Below, in pieces: positions 20,294 to 28,198 of a DNA stretch of 49,687 bases (position 1 is its first letter; each line of letters begins with the position of its first letter). A program made the translations under genes and the position numbers. This stretch comes from Deltaproteobacteria bacterium. GTDB taxonomy: Bacteria; Myxococcota_A; UBA796; GCA-2862545. The stretch is taken from assembly GCA_016938035.1 (NCBI GenBank), contig JAFGVK010000052.1:1-49687 (forward strand), read 5' to 3'. Under the pieces are notes generated by a model that worked only from the letters and a program-made list of their open reading frames with translations, had not been told where the DNA came from and searched no databases.

Positions 20294-20400
20294 GGCGGCT
20301 GAGTATCCTGGTCTCAAGACACGCGCGAAAATGATGTTTATACCGTAGTTCTCTTCGCGACGCGGGGGCAGCCGAGGATCCTGGTCGCGAACTCACGCGA
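20294..20400. repeat. Imperfect ~35-base direct repeat flanking an AT-rich patch
   Basis: GGCGGCTGAGTATCCTGGTC (from 20294) and GGCAGCCGAGGATCCTGGTC (from 20367) share ATCCTGGTC and most flanking bases, each followed by a CACG(CG)CGA ending (20328, 20400). Between them lies an unusually AT-rich stretch (about 20328-20350). The remaining 20086-20596 region has no gene I can support and is very G-rich. Confidence 0.5.
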
Positions 20401-20596
20401 CGGTGGCGACCGAGGACGGGGGGGCCGAGGGCCGGCTGGCAGGCAGCTCGCGGCCTGTCCCACCGTCGTCTGAGGCGGGGTCCCGGCCACGGCGCGCGGC
20501 GGGGCGCCGCGGTGGCGCCGGCCGCTGGTGCCGCCCGGGGGCTGCGATCCAGCGGTGGGAACGGGCCCGTCGGCGGCTCCGGTGGAGGGCCGCGAT

Positions 20597-21184
20597 CTAG
20601 GCGGTGGGACGGGGTCCGTCGCACACCCACACGAAGGCGGGGGGCAGGTTCCGCCACTGGGTGGGGGTGCGGTTCACCTCGGCGAAGCGCTGCTCCAGGT
20701 CGCGGCGCAGCTTGCGCCCGTGCGGCAGATAGGGGGACTGGAGGTAGGTGAAGGTCACCATCCGGCCCTCGGGGGTGAGGGTGTTCAACACCGCCTCGAA
20801 GATGGCGTGCCGGAGGTCATCGGGCCAGATGGTCCAGGGCAGGCCGCTCACCACGCGGTCCACCTTGGGGTGGCCCCAGGCCTCCAGCAGCCGGGGGAGG
20901 TCCTGCGCCAGCCCCTCGACCACCTCGACCGAGGGGAGCTCAGCGCGCAGCAGGCCGGCGAGGGCCGGGTCTGGCTCCAGGGCCATCAGCGGTACATCGG
21001 GAGCCGCTGCGCGGATCGCGCGGGTGAAGGGGCCGGTGCCCGCGCCCAGCTCTACCACTACGTGCCCTGGCCGGATGTCCGCCGCTGCGACCATGGTCTG
21101 GGCGAGGAAGCGGCTGGAGGGGGCCACGGCGCCGATCTCCTGCGGGTTGCGGGTGAAGGCGCGAAAGAAGGGCAGCCACTCCAT
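20597..21184 (-). CDS. pmtA: PmtA-like phospholipid N-methyltransferase
   Basis: A 195-residue SAM-dependent methyltransferase. RNPQEIGAVAPSSRFLAQTM is the N-terminal hallmark of the PmtA/phospholipid methyltransferase group; motif I is VVELGAGTGPFTRAI, the acidic ribose-binding residue is in LEPDP, and VDRVVSGLPWTIWP sits where the family has VVSGLPL. It would methylate phosphatidylethanolamine toward phosphatidylcholine using SAM, at the inner membrane face. Start chosen for GGAG six bases before the ATG; a longer frame to 21394 runs into the MscS gene. It follows mscS by 22 bases, consistent with a membrane-homeostasis unit. The related 16S rRNA dimethyltransferase fold is the main alternative. 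Confidence 0.78.
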   Translation of the reverse strand: MEWLPFFRAFTRNPQEIGAVAPSSRFLAQTMVAAADIRPGHVVVELGAGTGPFTRAIRAAAPDVPLMALEPDPALAGLLRAELPSVEVVEGLAQDLPRLLEAWGHPKVDRVVSGLPWTIWPDDLRHAIFEAVLNTLTPEGRMVTFTYLQSPYLPHGRKLRRDLEQRFAEVNRTPTQWRNLPPAFVWVCDGPRPTA

Positions 21185-21206
21185 GTCAGCTCCAGGGTTG
21201 GTCTCC

Positions 21207-22097
21207 TCATAGCCCCTTGGGCGGGGCGGGGGGAGGGGCCTGATGCACCACCACCTGCTGGAAGGGGATCTCCACCCCCTCTCGCTCGAAGATAAGGTAG
21301 ATCGCCGAGCGCAGCTCGTGCGAGGCCTGGGGATAGGTCGGTGGCTCACAGAAGCCGAAGACCTGAAAGTCCAGGGAGGAGGCGCCGAGTCCAACGAAGG
21401 AGATCTCCACAGGGGGGGAGGTCAGGATCAGCGGGGTCGAGCTGGCGGCCTCAAGCAGCAGGGCCTGAACCTGGTGGATGTCCGAGCCGTAGGCCACCCC
21501 CACGTCCAGCACCAGCCGCCGCTTGCCGGTGGCGGTGTGGTTGGCGACCACCGAGCCGGTGATGTGGGTGTTGGGGACGATGATCCGGCGCTGGTCCCTG
21601 GTGACGAGGATGGTGTTGAACAGGCCCATGTCCACCACCTCACCGGTGATGCCGTCGACCGTGATGTAGTCGTGCAGATCGAAGGGGCGGAAGAACAGGA
21701 TCATCACCCCCGAGGCGAAGTTCGACAGGCTCCCCTGCAGCGCCAGGCCCACCGCCAGCCCCGCGGAGGCGAGGATGGTCACCAGCGAGGCGGTCTCAAC
21801 CCCGAGCCTGCCCAGCCCCGCGATGATCGCCACGGTGAGCACCGTGTACTGGAGCAGCGACGCGAGGAAGCGGAGCAGCGCCTCGTCCATTTTGGCCCGA
21901 CGTCCCACTCCCAGCACCGCCCCGCGCGACCACTTGGACAGGACCCAGCCCGCGACGAGGATCAGCGCGCCGAACACCAGGCCAGAGACCATCGGCCAGG
22001 CCAGGGTGAGGGCGGTGTGCGCCCAGTTCACCCCGGTCTGGATGGTCTGGACGCCTTGCTCTACGACCGCGCTGGGCGCTGAAGGGGTCTCTGGCAT
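21207..22097 (-). CDS. MscS-family mechanosensitive channel
   Basis: A 296-residue inner-membrane protein. Three hydrophobic segments precede the pore helix GLALQGSLSNFASGVMILFF, the signature of MscS, followed by the beta domain (FDLHDYITVDGITGEVVDMG, VPNTHITGSVVAN) and the C-terminal alpha-beta domain. It releases solutes on osmotic downshock. The ATG at 22097 is four bases past the stop of the upstream serine hydrolase gene, and its ribosome site (AAGGTAGG) lies inside that gene's end; earlier in-frame starts lie in the hydrolase gene and are rejected. Confidence 0.92.
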   Translation of the reverse strand: MPETPSAPSAVVEQGVQTIQTGVNWAHTALTLAWPMVSGLVFGALILVAGWVLSKWSRGAVLGVGRRAKMDEALLRFLASLLQYTVLTVAIIAGLGRLGVETASLVTILASAGLAVGLALQGSLSNFASGVMILFFRPFDLHDYITVDGITGEVVDMGLFNTILVTRDQRRIIVPNTHITGSVVANHTATGKRRLVLDVGVAYGSDIHQVQALLLEAASSTPLILTSPPVEISFVGLGASSLDFQVFGFCEPPTYPQASHELRSAIYLIFEREGVEIPFQQVVVHQAPPPAPPKGL

Positions 22098-22101
22098 CGG
22101 C

Positions 22102-23598
22102 CTACCTTGGGGGACGCGAGGTGTAGACGGGTCCACGGGGCTCGGCGCGCAGGCCCCGCAGCCAGGCGCGCAGCGCGGTCTCTGGGGGCGCGGGGGCGGG
22201 TTCCCTGGTGGCGACAAAGTAGCGGGTGCGCAGGTAGTCCACCCCGTCCCTGTCCAGGATGAAGCTCACCACCGTCTGGATGCCCTGCACCTCCCAGAGG
22301 AAGTTGCCGGGTGTGATGGGCACCAGCGTCTCGCCGTAGGGGATGTGGTGGGCGTCGAGCAGCGGGGCCTGCACCGTGAGCGTGTCGCCCTCTCCCGCGA
22401 CCTCTAGGGTGCCCACGTTGTTTGGATCGTACCAGGTCCCCTCAAAGGGGGTGAAATCGGTGTCATAGGACAGGTCCGGCGCGGACCCCTCGGGGAGCTC
22501 CAGGGCGTAGAGCGCGTCGGCCACCGCGCTGAGATAGGCGCCGTCCGCCGCGGCGAGTACCACCACCGAGGCCCCCTGCTCCGGCAGAAGGTACAGGTCG
22601 GCCGAGTAGCCGGGGATCGCCCCCTGGTGCGACACCAGCGGCGCATCGATCCACCTGCTGCCCAGGAAGAAGCCCTCGTTGAACATCAGCCCGTAGCCGT
22701 AGAAGCTTGTGTCGCCCATCATCTCGGTGCTGATCACCGGCCCCTGCATCTCCGCGCGGGCGCTGTCGCTCAGCACCGCCGGCTCGCCGTTGAGGAGGAA
22801 GGACGTGAATAAGGACAGCTCGGCCGCGCTGGACCAGGCGAAGCCGGCTGGGCGCATCGAGGCTGAGTCGTAGGCGGTGGGCGTGACCCACACCTCGCCC
22901 TCTCCGGTGTTCCAATCGACGGTCCGGCCGCTGGCCCAGTCCCCGTCGGATAGCACCTGCTCCCCGTCGAAGGTGGTGCGAAGCAGGCCCAGCGGCTGGA
23001 GCACCCGCGACCCCATGACGTCGGTGTACGGGGCTCCATCGACGGTCTCTGCGACCAGGCCGGCGAAGCTGAAGTTGGGGTTGGCGTAGTTCCAGAACGC
23101 GCCGGGGGGCGCCATCAGGTAGGCATGAGCGGCGTAGTCGCCGGTCAGCCAGCTCGAGAGCAGGGCGTCGTCGCCGTGGTCGAAGACCGCGTAGTCGAGG
23201 AGCCCGCTCTGGTGCGACAGGAGGTGGCGGAGGGTGATCGCGTCGCCCCATTCGGGGTCCTGGGCAAAGTGGAGGTCCGGGACCTGGTCCACGAGGTGGT
23301 CGTCGAGGGAGATCAGCCCGTCGTCCACCTGCTGCAGCAGCGCGACGGCGGTGAGGGACTTGGTGACCGAGCCGATGCGGAACAAGCTGTCGGGTCCGAC
23401 GGGTGTGGCGTGGTCGGGGCTCAGGGTGCCGAAGCCCTGCGACCACAGCACCTCGCCGTGTCGCCGCACCACCACCGCCGCCGCTGGCACCTGTCGATCC
23501 TCGAGCTCCTGGGCGAAGATCGCGGCCACGTCGGCCCAGTCGCCGGTGGGGTCGGCGGCGGGGTCGGGCTTGCAGGCGAGGAGAGCGAGCAGCAGCAT
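22102..23598 (-). CDS. Serine hydrolase lipoprotein, class C beta-lactamase fold
   Basis: A 498-residue predicted lipoprotein (MLLLALLAC, very short signal peptide). The catalytic triad of the S12/class C family is in order: Ser77-x-x-Lys80 in GSVTKS, Tyr171-Ala-Asn173 in NYANPN, and His324-Gln-Gly326 in SHQGAIPG. A ~120-residue C-terminal beta domain follows, as in esterase- or peptidase-like relatives (EstB, D-aminopeptidase). It should act by acyl-enzyme chemistry in the periplasm or at the surface on an ester or peptide; antibiotic hydrolysis cannot be assumed. The ATG at 23598 has GAGG six bases upstream. Confidence 0.85.
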   Translation of the reverse strand: MLLLALLACKPDPAADPTGDWADVAAIFAQELEDRQVPAAAVVVRRHGEVLWSQGFGTLSPDHATPVGPDSLFRIGSVTKSLTAVALLQQVDDGLISLDDHLVDQVPDLHFAQDPEWGDAITLRHLLSHQSGLLDYAVFDHGDDALLSSWLTGDYAAHAYLMAPPGAFWNYANPNFSFAGLVAETVDGAPYTDVMGSRVLQPLGLLRTTFDGEQVLSDGDWASGRTVDWNTGEGEVWVTPTAYDSASMRPAGFAWSSAAELSLFTSFLLNGEPAVLSDSARAEMQGPVISTEMMGDTSFYGYGLMFNEGFFLGSRWIDAPLVSHQGAIPGYSADLYLLPEQGASVVVLAAADGAYLSAVADALYALELPEGSAPDLSYDTDFTPFEGTWYDPNNVGTLEVAGEGDTLTVQAPLLDAHHIPYGETLVPITPGNFLWEVQGIQTVVSFILDRDGVDYLRTRYFVATREPAPAPPETALRAWLRGLRAEPRGPVYTSRPPR

Positions 23599-23627
23599 GG
23601 GAACCTCGTGGGTCTTGGCGGACCGAC

Positions 23628-23637
23628 CGTGTAGCAC
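23628..23637 (-). promoter_or_regulatory. Candidate extended -10 for the serine hydrolase gene
   Basis: Minus-strand GTGC-TACACG, about 30 bases before the start at 23598 and just past the stop of the preceding gene (23640). One of four GTGC-TA boxes in this window. Confidence 0.3.
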
Positions 23638-23639
23638 AG

Positions 23640-24896
23640 CTACCTGCTGGCGCACACCGGGAACTCGGGGAGCTGCTCCTTGATCGCCTGCGCCGCCGGC
23701 GCCGCGGGGCAGGCGCCCTGCAGGGCTGGGGTCACCGAGAAGGTGACGCTGCCCACCGCTGCGCCCTCTGGGTAGCGGTCAGGACCGAGCAGTCCGGGGA
23801 CCTTGCAGTAGGACTCCCAGCCCTCCAGTGCGCCCAGCGAGCCCCCCGCAGGCACCGCCACCGCGAGCAGCCGCTCGTCCCCCACCTCTGGGAGGGAGAT
23901 CAGGTCCATCTGCCCGAGCGAGACGGCGCTCTGGACCAGGTCGGGCACACCGGGAGGGGGCCAGATCAGGTAGGCCTCGCCCTCCACCGTCACGTCGAAG
24001 ACCCTCACCCTGCTGGGGCGGTTGACCGCCAGGAAGGGCTCCATCCGCGAGCCCTCGCACCAGACCCCGGTGGAGGAGGGGAGGGTGATCCAGGCTCGCC
24101 GCCCGTCGGCACCGGGGATCTCACCGTCCTGCAGGCCCAGGGCGCTGTCGGAGCGGCACCTGCCCACCTCAGAGGGCTTGACCTGGAACAGGTCGAGGGG
24201 GAAGTCGAAGCCGGGAAGCGGGAGCATCCCCACCTTGTCGGGCAGGCCCAGGCTCGCCGAGAGCGCCACGCCGCCGGGGCTGGGCGCCAGGCGGAACCTG
24301 AGCGATGAGGCCGCGGTGTCGCCTTCAATAAGGCGCAGATCAGGGTAGGCGCCCAGGCGCTGTCGCACCTCTACAGAGAGGGCCTCGCCCACCTGACCGG
24401 CGACGCAGCCGCTCTCCCAGACCGGCGGCTCCAGCCGGAGCGTCTTGTCCGGGCTGAGGGTCACCGCGTGGTCGAGCATCTGGCGCAGGTGCTGGTCGAA
24501 TTCTGCGGTCTGCTTGTCGAGCAGGTCCAGCCAGTCCGCGCGGAGCGCTACCGAGGCGCAGGCTGCCCCGGTCTTGGCGTCCCACCAGCCCTGCTGCCAG
24601 TCCCGGATGTTGCGCTTGATCGCGGCGCATTGGAAGGTGGACAGGCCCTCACAGGCGCTGGCCACCGCCTTGGACTGAGCGTCCTGCCGCGCGAGGCGGA
24701 TGGCCTCGCCGGCCTCGGCGCCGCTGGCGTCCCCGCGCCACAGGCGGTAGCCGGTGGGGGGCAGGGTCGGGCAGAGCTCCTCCAGCGCCGGACCCAAGAG
24801 GGAGGGCGGCGTCTGGTCACGCTTCTTGCCGAGGGCGCTCCCCGAGAGGAGCAGGCCCACCGCCAGCAGGCACGCGGTGTCGCGGGACCGGCTCAC
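23640..24896 (-). CDS. Uncharacterised secreted protein
   Basis: A 418-residue protein with an N-terminal signal sequence (RDTACLLAVGLLLSGSALG) likely cleaved before KK, so exported. The mature chain has many Cys (pairs around residues 42, 81, 89, 111 and in the C-terminal part CKVPG, CPAAP, FPVCASR) and a helical N-terminal third followed by beta-rich sequence. I recognise no family. The GTG start overlaps the stop of the upstream lipoprotein gene as GTGA, so the two are coupled and probably work together in the envelope. Confidence 0.7.
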   Translation of the reverse strand: MSRSRDTACLLAVGLLLSGSALGKKRDQTPPSLLGPALEELCPTLPPTGYRLWRGDASGAEAGEAIRLARQDAQSKAVASACEGLSTFQCAAIKRNIRDWQQGWWDAKTGAACASVALRADWLDLLDKQTAEFDQHLRQMLDHAVTLSPDKTLRLEPPVWESGCVAGQVGEALSVEVRQRLGAYPDLRLIEGDTAASSLRFRLAPSPGGVALSASLGLPDKVGMLPLPGFDFPLDLFQVKPSEVGRCRSDSALGLQDGEIPGADGRRAWITLPSSTGVWCEGSRMEPFLAVNRPSRVRVFDVTVEGEAYLIWPPPGVPDLVQSAVSLGQMDLISLPEVGDERLLAVAVPAGGSLGALEGWESYCKVPGLLGPDRYPEGAAVGSVTFSVTPALQGACPAAPAAQAIKEQLPEFPVCASR

Positions 24897-25999
24897 TCCT
24901 CGCTACCGCTCGCGGTGGCGACCACCGACGCGGCGGCCTCGGCCATGGAGCTCTTGGGGAGCAGCACCAGGGTCTTGGCCACGTAGATCTTGCCCTCCGG
25001 GGTCGCCTCTGGCTCGATGCACCAGGACTCGTCCTTCACCATCCGCGCGATGCCGGCGCTGGCCCGCTGCACCACCTCGTCGTTGTCAAGGGCGGTGGAG
25101 AGCCGGCTCACGTCCCCGGTGGTGAGGGTCTCCTCGAAGGAGCCGGCGGTGATCTGCTCGCCAAGGAACTTCACCGCCTGTAGCCGGGCGTTGCCCATCG
25201 CGTCGTCGCGGGCGACCCGCTCGGTGGAGGAGGGGTTGGAGATCCCGACGAAGTACTGTCCCTGGCTGGAGCGGGGAGGGGCATCGGTCCAGGGGCCGCA
25301 CCCACCCTCCGCGACGCCCTCGCCGGTGTAGTTGTTCTTGGTGGTCTTGAAGGCGAAGTAGACCGGGTTGGGGAACTCGATGGACTGGTGCCAGGCCACG
25401 CCGTCCTTGACGTTGGTCTCGGCGCCGACGCCCTGGTAGGTGCCGCCGGCGTGGGCGGAGGCGTCCTGGCTGGAGGCGTAGTAGATCGCGCCGCGCCCCT
25501 CGATGAACTCGCCGAGGTAGAGGTCGGTGCACTGGTCCGCCGCCTGCTTGCAGCAGGCCTCGAAGGCCGCTGGGTCGGCGATGTCGGCCACCATCTTTCC
25601 GGTGAGCTCGTAGGCGATCCGAACTACCTGGGAGGCGGAGGCCTGCGCGCCTACCGCGCCGCCCATCCCGGCGAGCACCGGGACGCCCACGTTGGCTGCC
25701 GCCTCGGAGGAGGCGTTGTAGTACTGATCGTAGCGGACCCCGCCGCCGTCCACCTTCTTGTAGCTGATGAACTGGGAGCAGGAGAGGGGCATCGCGGCGG
25801 TCTCGTCGAGGGAGGCGGTGCCCGGGCTTACGAAGCGGCCGAGGTAGCCCGAGGGGTCGGTGTCGAAGCCGGTGCGGAGCCACATGTTGGTGGGGGCCGT
25901 CACGCTAGGGGGCACGAAGGTCGTGTTGACGTCGGTGTTCTTGGGGCAGCCGCCGAGCAGCGCGAGCGCGCCGAGGGAAAAGAAGACGTACTTGGACAT
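24893..25999 (-). CDS. Uncharacterised lipoprotein, LPP20-like C-terminal region
   Basis: A 368-residue lipoprotein: MSKYVFFSLGALALLGGC with lipobox LGGC. Midway it has CCKQAADQCTDLYLGEFIEG and a Gly-rich stretch. The C-terminal third (QYFVGISNPSSTERVARDDAMGNARLQAVKFLGEQI) has the pattern of LPP20-type domains (GxSxP...AxxxAxxNAR). Start supported by GGAG before the ATG. Translation of the next gene is coupled to its stop. Envelope assembly or stress roles are guesses. Confidence 0.72.
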   Translation of the reverse strand: MSKYVFFSLGALALLGGCPKNTDVNTTFVPPSVTAPTNMWLRTGFDTDPSGYLGRFVSPGTASLDETAAMPLSCSQFISYKKVDGGGVRYDQYYNASSEAAANVGVPVLAGMGGAVGAQASASQVVRIAYELTGKMVADIADPAAFEACCKQAADQCTDLYLGEFIEGRGAIYYASSQDASAHAGGTYQGVGAETNVKDGVAWHQSIEFPNPVYFAFKTTKNNYTGEGVAEGGCGPWTDAPPRSSQGQYFVGISNPSSTERVARDDAMGNARLQAVKFLGEQITAGSFEETLTTGDVSRLSTALDNDEVVQRASAGIARMVKDESWCIEPEATPEGKIYVAKTLVLLPKSSMAEAAASVVATASGSEE

Positions 26000-26094
26000 G
26001 AAATCTCCGCGTGTGCGCCGGGGTGAGGCGCTGCAACAGGTGACAGGCGGGGAATCATCCCAAGTTTTTCGTGCCGGGGCAAGGCCAATGCGCA

Positions 26095-26124
26095 GGGAGC
26101 GTCCTCGGCGTTCGGGACGCTCCC
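26095..26124 (-). terminator. Strong hairpin after the PAAR gene
   Basis: GGGAGCGTCC (26095-26104) pairs perfectly with GGACGCTCCC (26115-26124) across a 10-base loop; two more flanking pairs extend the stem to 12. It lies 7 bases beyond the stop of the PAAR gene (minus strand). No T-run follows on that strand. Confidence 0.6.
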
Positions 26125-26130
26125 TGGCGC

Positions 26131-26418
26131 CTATCCGATCAGCACCGTGGGGGCGCCGACGACGATCGCCCCACCGTGGGCGGAGGAGTCTCCGAGGCGC
26201 GCGGCGGGAGGGCCCCCCACCATCACCGTCCCCGAGCCAGCGGCGATTGTGTCAGGGGGACCCACGCAGATCGCCATGTCGCCGATGCGGGCCTGCGGTG
26301 CGCCCGCGACCAGCACCGTGAAGCAGCCCAGCGCGATGGGGCCGCCGACGTGGGGCACAGTGCCCGTGACCATCGGGCAGACGTGGTGATCACCAATTCG
26401 CGCGGCGGGCATTCCCAT
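26131..26418 (-). CDS. PAAR-motif spike-tip protein
   Basis: A 95-residue PAAR protein: MPAARIGDHHVCP at the start and repeated A-R-(I/L)-GD motifs (PQARIGDMAICVG, PPAARLGDSSAHGG), with His and Cys residues that commonly bind a metal at the cone tip. PAAR proteins sharpen the VgrG spike of type VI secretion systems or phage-tail-like injection machines and can carry effectors. No VgrG, Hcp or effector extension is present here, so it is an orphan tip. ATG at 26418 with GGAGG five bases upstream; a second ATG two codons in (26412) is possible. Confidence 0.85.
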   Translation of the reverse strand: MGMPAARIGDHHVCPMVTGTVPHVGGPIALGCFTVLVAGAPQARIGDMAICVGPPDTIAAGSGTVMVGGPPAARLGDSSAHGGAIVVGAPTVLIG

Positions 26419-26472
26419 GAGGACCTCCAGCGGGGAGCTCGGAGAGGAGCGGTGCGAGACCCCGACAGGCGT

Positions 26473-26482
26473 AGTATAGCAC
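26473..26482 (-). promoter_or_regulatory. Extended -10 upstream of the PAAR gene
   Basis: Minus-strand GTGC-TATACT, 55 bases before the PAAR start. TATACT matches 5 of 6 consensus bases and TG-n precedes it, the best extended -10 in the window. Confidence 0.45.
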
Positions 26483-26561
26483 GGGTCGACGGCCCCCGCG
26501 CACAGGTGCGGGAGCGCCGCCCGCGAGGAACCGGCTATCAGGGACACACAGGAGGCTCTCG

Positions 26562-27479
26562 TTGCGGGTCTTGTTGCTGACAGCGCTGCTCCTGTCTCCA
26601 GGCTGCCTCTATCGGGCGGGCGGACAGCTCACCGCGGGTGTGCTCGACGAGGCGGGGGGCAAGGGCCAGACCGAGGGCCTGGTGCAGGTCGGTGATCCGG
26701 TGGCCCAGCGGCAGCTGTTCGCGACCCTCGGGCACCAGCTCGGGAAGGGGATCTCCACTGGGGTCACCGAGATCACCCCCGAGGAGCAGGCCGCGCTGGA
26801 GGCGATGGTGGACGGGGTGCTGCGCACCGCCTCGGCGGGCGCGGCGACGGGGGTGCGCGAGGAGCTGTCCCCCGCCCTGCGAGCGATGATCCGAGACGAC
26901 GTGATCTCGGCGCTGTCGGCGGGGCTGCGGGGAGAGCTCGGCGACAGCCTGGAGGAGACTGTGGCGGCGGTGATCGTAAGGGCCAGCGGGGCGCTCCAGC
27001 TGGCGCTAGAGGATCCGGCGCTGCGCATGTCCCTCGCTGACACCCTGCGGGACGCGGTCTTCCTCGCGATGCGCGAGGGGCGCCCCGGTCGCCCTGGGGT
27101 AGGGGAGATGCTCCAGAGCACGGTGCACGAGAACCTGCTGATCCCTGTGGAGCTCTCTGCGGCCTCGATCACTGAGACGGTAGGGGAGCGGGTCGATCGG
27201 TCCGCGCGCCGCACCGAGGCGACGCTCCAGGCGATCATCGGCGCCCTGGTGGTGGTGCTGGGGGTGGTGGCCCTGCTGTTCTGGATCTCGCGCAAGCGCC
27301 TGATGCAGGAGCGGGAGGACCACCAGGAGGTCGCCCTCGACATGAAGACGGTGGCGGCGGTGCTCGATCAGCTCGACGAGGCGACCAAGGCCAAGATCAC
27401 TGGCAAGGTCGAGGAGTACCGGGCGGTGGTGGGCGTCCGCGCGGAGCAGGGGGCCAGGGCCCACAAGGAGCGGAGATGA
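26562..27479 (+). CDS. Uncharacterised lipoprotein with C-terminal membrane helix
   Basis: A 305-residue protein with a TTG start, supported by GGAGG six bases upstream and a signal sequence ending in LSPGC. The body (residues 40-210) is Ala/Glu/Leu-rich and helical (LGHQLGKGISTGVTEITPEE, LSAGLRGELGDSL). A single strong transmembrane helix follows at about 225-247 (AIIGALVVVLGVVALLFWIS), then a charged tail. A lipid anchor plus a membrane helix is unusual and suggests it bridges two membranes or is anchored twice. No family recognised. The stop overlaps the next ATG as ATGA. Confidence 0.7.
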   Translation: MRVLLLTALLLSPGCLYRAGGQLTAGVLDEAGGKGQTEGLVQVGDPVAQRQLFATLGHQLGKGISTGVTEITPEEQAALEAMVDGVLRTASAGAATGVREELSPALRAMIRDDVISALSAGLRGELGDSLEETVAAVIVRASGALQLALEDPALRMSLADTLRDAVFLAMREGRPGRPGVGEMLQSTVHENLLIPVELSAASITETVGERVDRSARRTEATLQAIIGALVVVLGVVALLFWISRKRLMQEREDHQEVALDMKTVAAVLDQLDEATKAKITGKVEEYRAVVGVRAEQGARAHKERR

Positions 27480-28198
27480 GCGATCGCTGGGACGCGGCAG
27501 CGCGGCGGGTGGCTGAGGAGCTGACGCAGATCGACGTGGCGGTCTACCAGGAGCACGGCGCGGACCCTCTGGAGCCCATCTTCGGCGCGGGCCCCGCGCT
27601 GGCGCGGCTCTGCTTGTTTGGGAGGGATCCCGGGCGCGAGGAGGTGCGCCACAGAGTGCCCTTTATCGGCGCTGGGGGGATGAAGATCCGCCAGGGGCTC
27701 GGTCGGGCCAGGTGGGGCAGGGAGCCGGAGGGGCTCGACGAGGCGCTCGCGGTGGGGGACGCGGTCTACTGGGCCAACACCGTCCCCTACAAGCCGGTGG
27801 GCAACAAGGCGTGGGCGGCCGGAGCGGTGCGCGCCATGGCCCCGCTGGTGGCGGAGCGCCTGGTGGAGGAGTGGCGGGGCCGTGAGGTGATCACGCTGGG
27901 GCAGGTGGCCTTCCTGTGGTTTGGGCACCAGGACCGGTCCACGAAGGCCGCGCTCCAGGCCCACTGGGCGCGGGAGGATCGCTTCGAGACCTCGATCGAG
28001 GTGGCGCTGCGCTCCCCCTCGGGGGCCGCGGCCTCGCTGCGCCTGTCGCCGCTGCCCCACCCCTCGCCGCTCAACGCGGTGTGGTTCAATCGCTTCCCCG
28101 GCCTGCTCGACCGCAGGCTGTCCGAGATCGCGTCGTCGGGATGGACCCTGGCCCAGGGAGAGGGGCGCGGAGGAGTGAGCAGATGTGGAGCGCGCTGA
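27476..28198 (+). CDS. Uracil-DNA glycosylase superfamily protein
   Basis: A 240-residue cytoplasmic protein. The glycosylase motifs are recognisable but altered: motif A-like LFGRDPGREEVRHRVPFIGAG (family 4 enzymes read GEAPGxxED..G.PFVG.AG), the middle motif YWANTVPYKP (pattern (I/V)-x-N-x-V-K-x-xP), and motif B-like LPHPSPLNAVW (usually HPS/HPAA). It would remove uracil or other deaminated bases, if active. Divergence at motif A makes substrate uncertain. ATGA overlap with the lipoprotein gene upstream. Confidence 0.75.
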   Translation: MSDRWDAAARRVAEELTQIDVAVYQEHGADPLEPIFGAGPALARLCLFGRDPGREEVRHRVPFIGAGGMKIRQGLGRARWGREPEGLDEALAVGDAVYWANTVPYKPVGNKAWAAGAVRAMAPLVAERLVEEWRGREVITLGQVAFLWFGHQDRSTKAALQAHWAREDRFETSIEVALRSPSGAAASLRLSPLPHPSPLNAVWFNRFPGLLDRRLSEIASSGWTLAQGEGRGGVSRCGAR

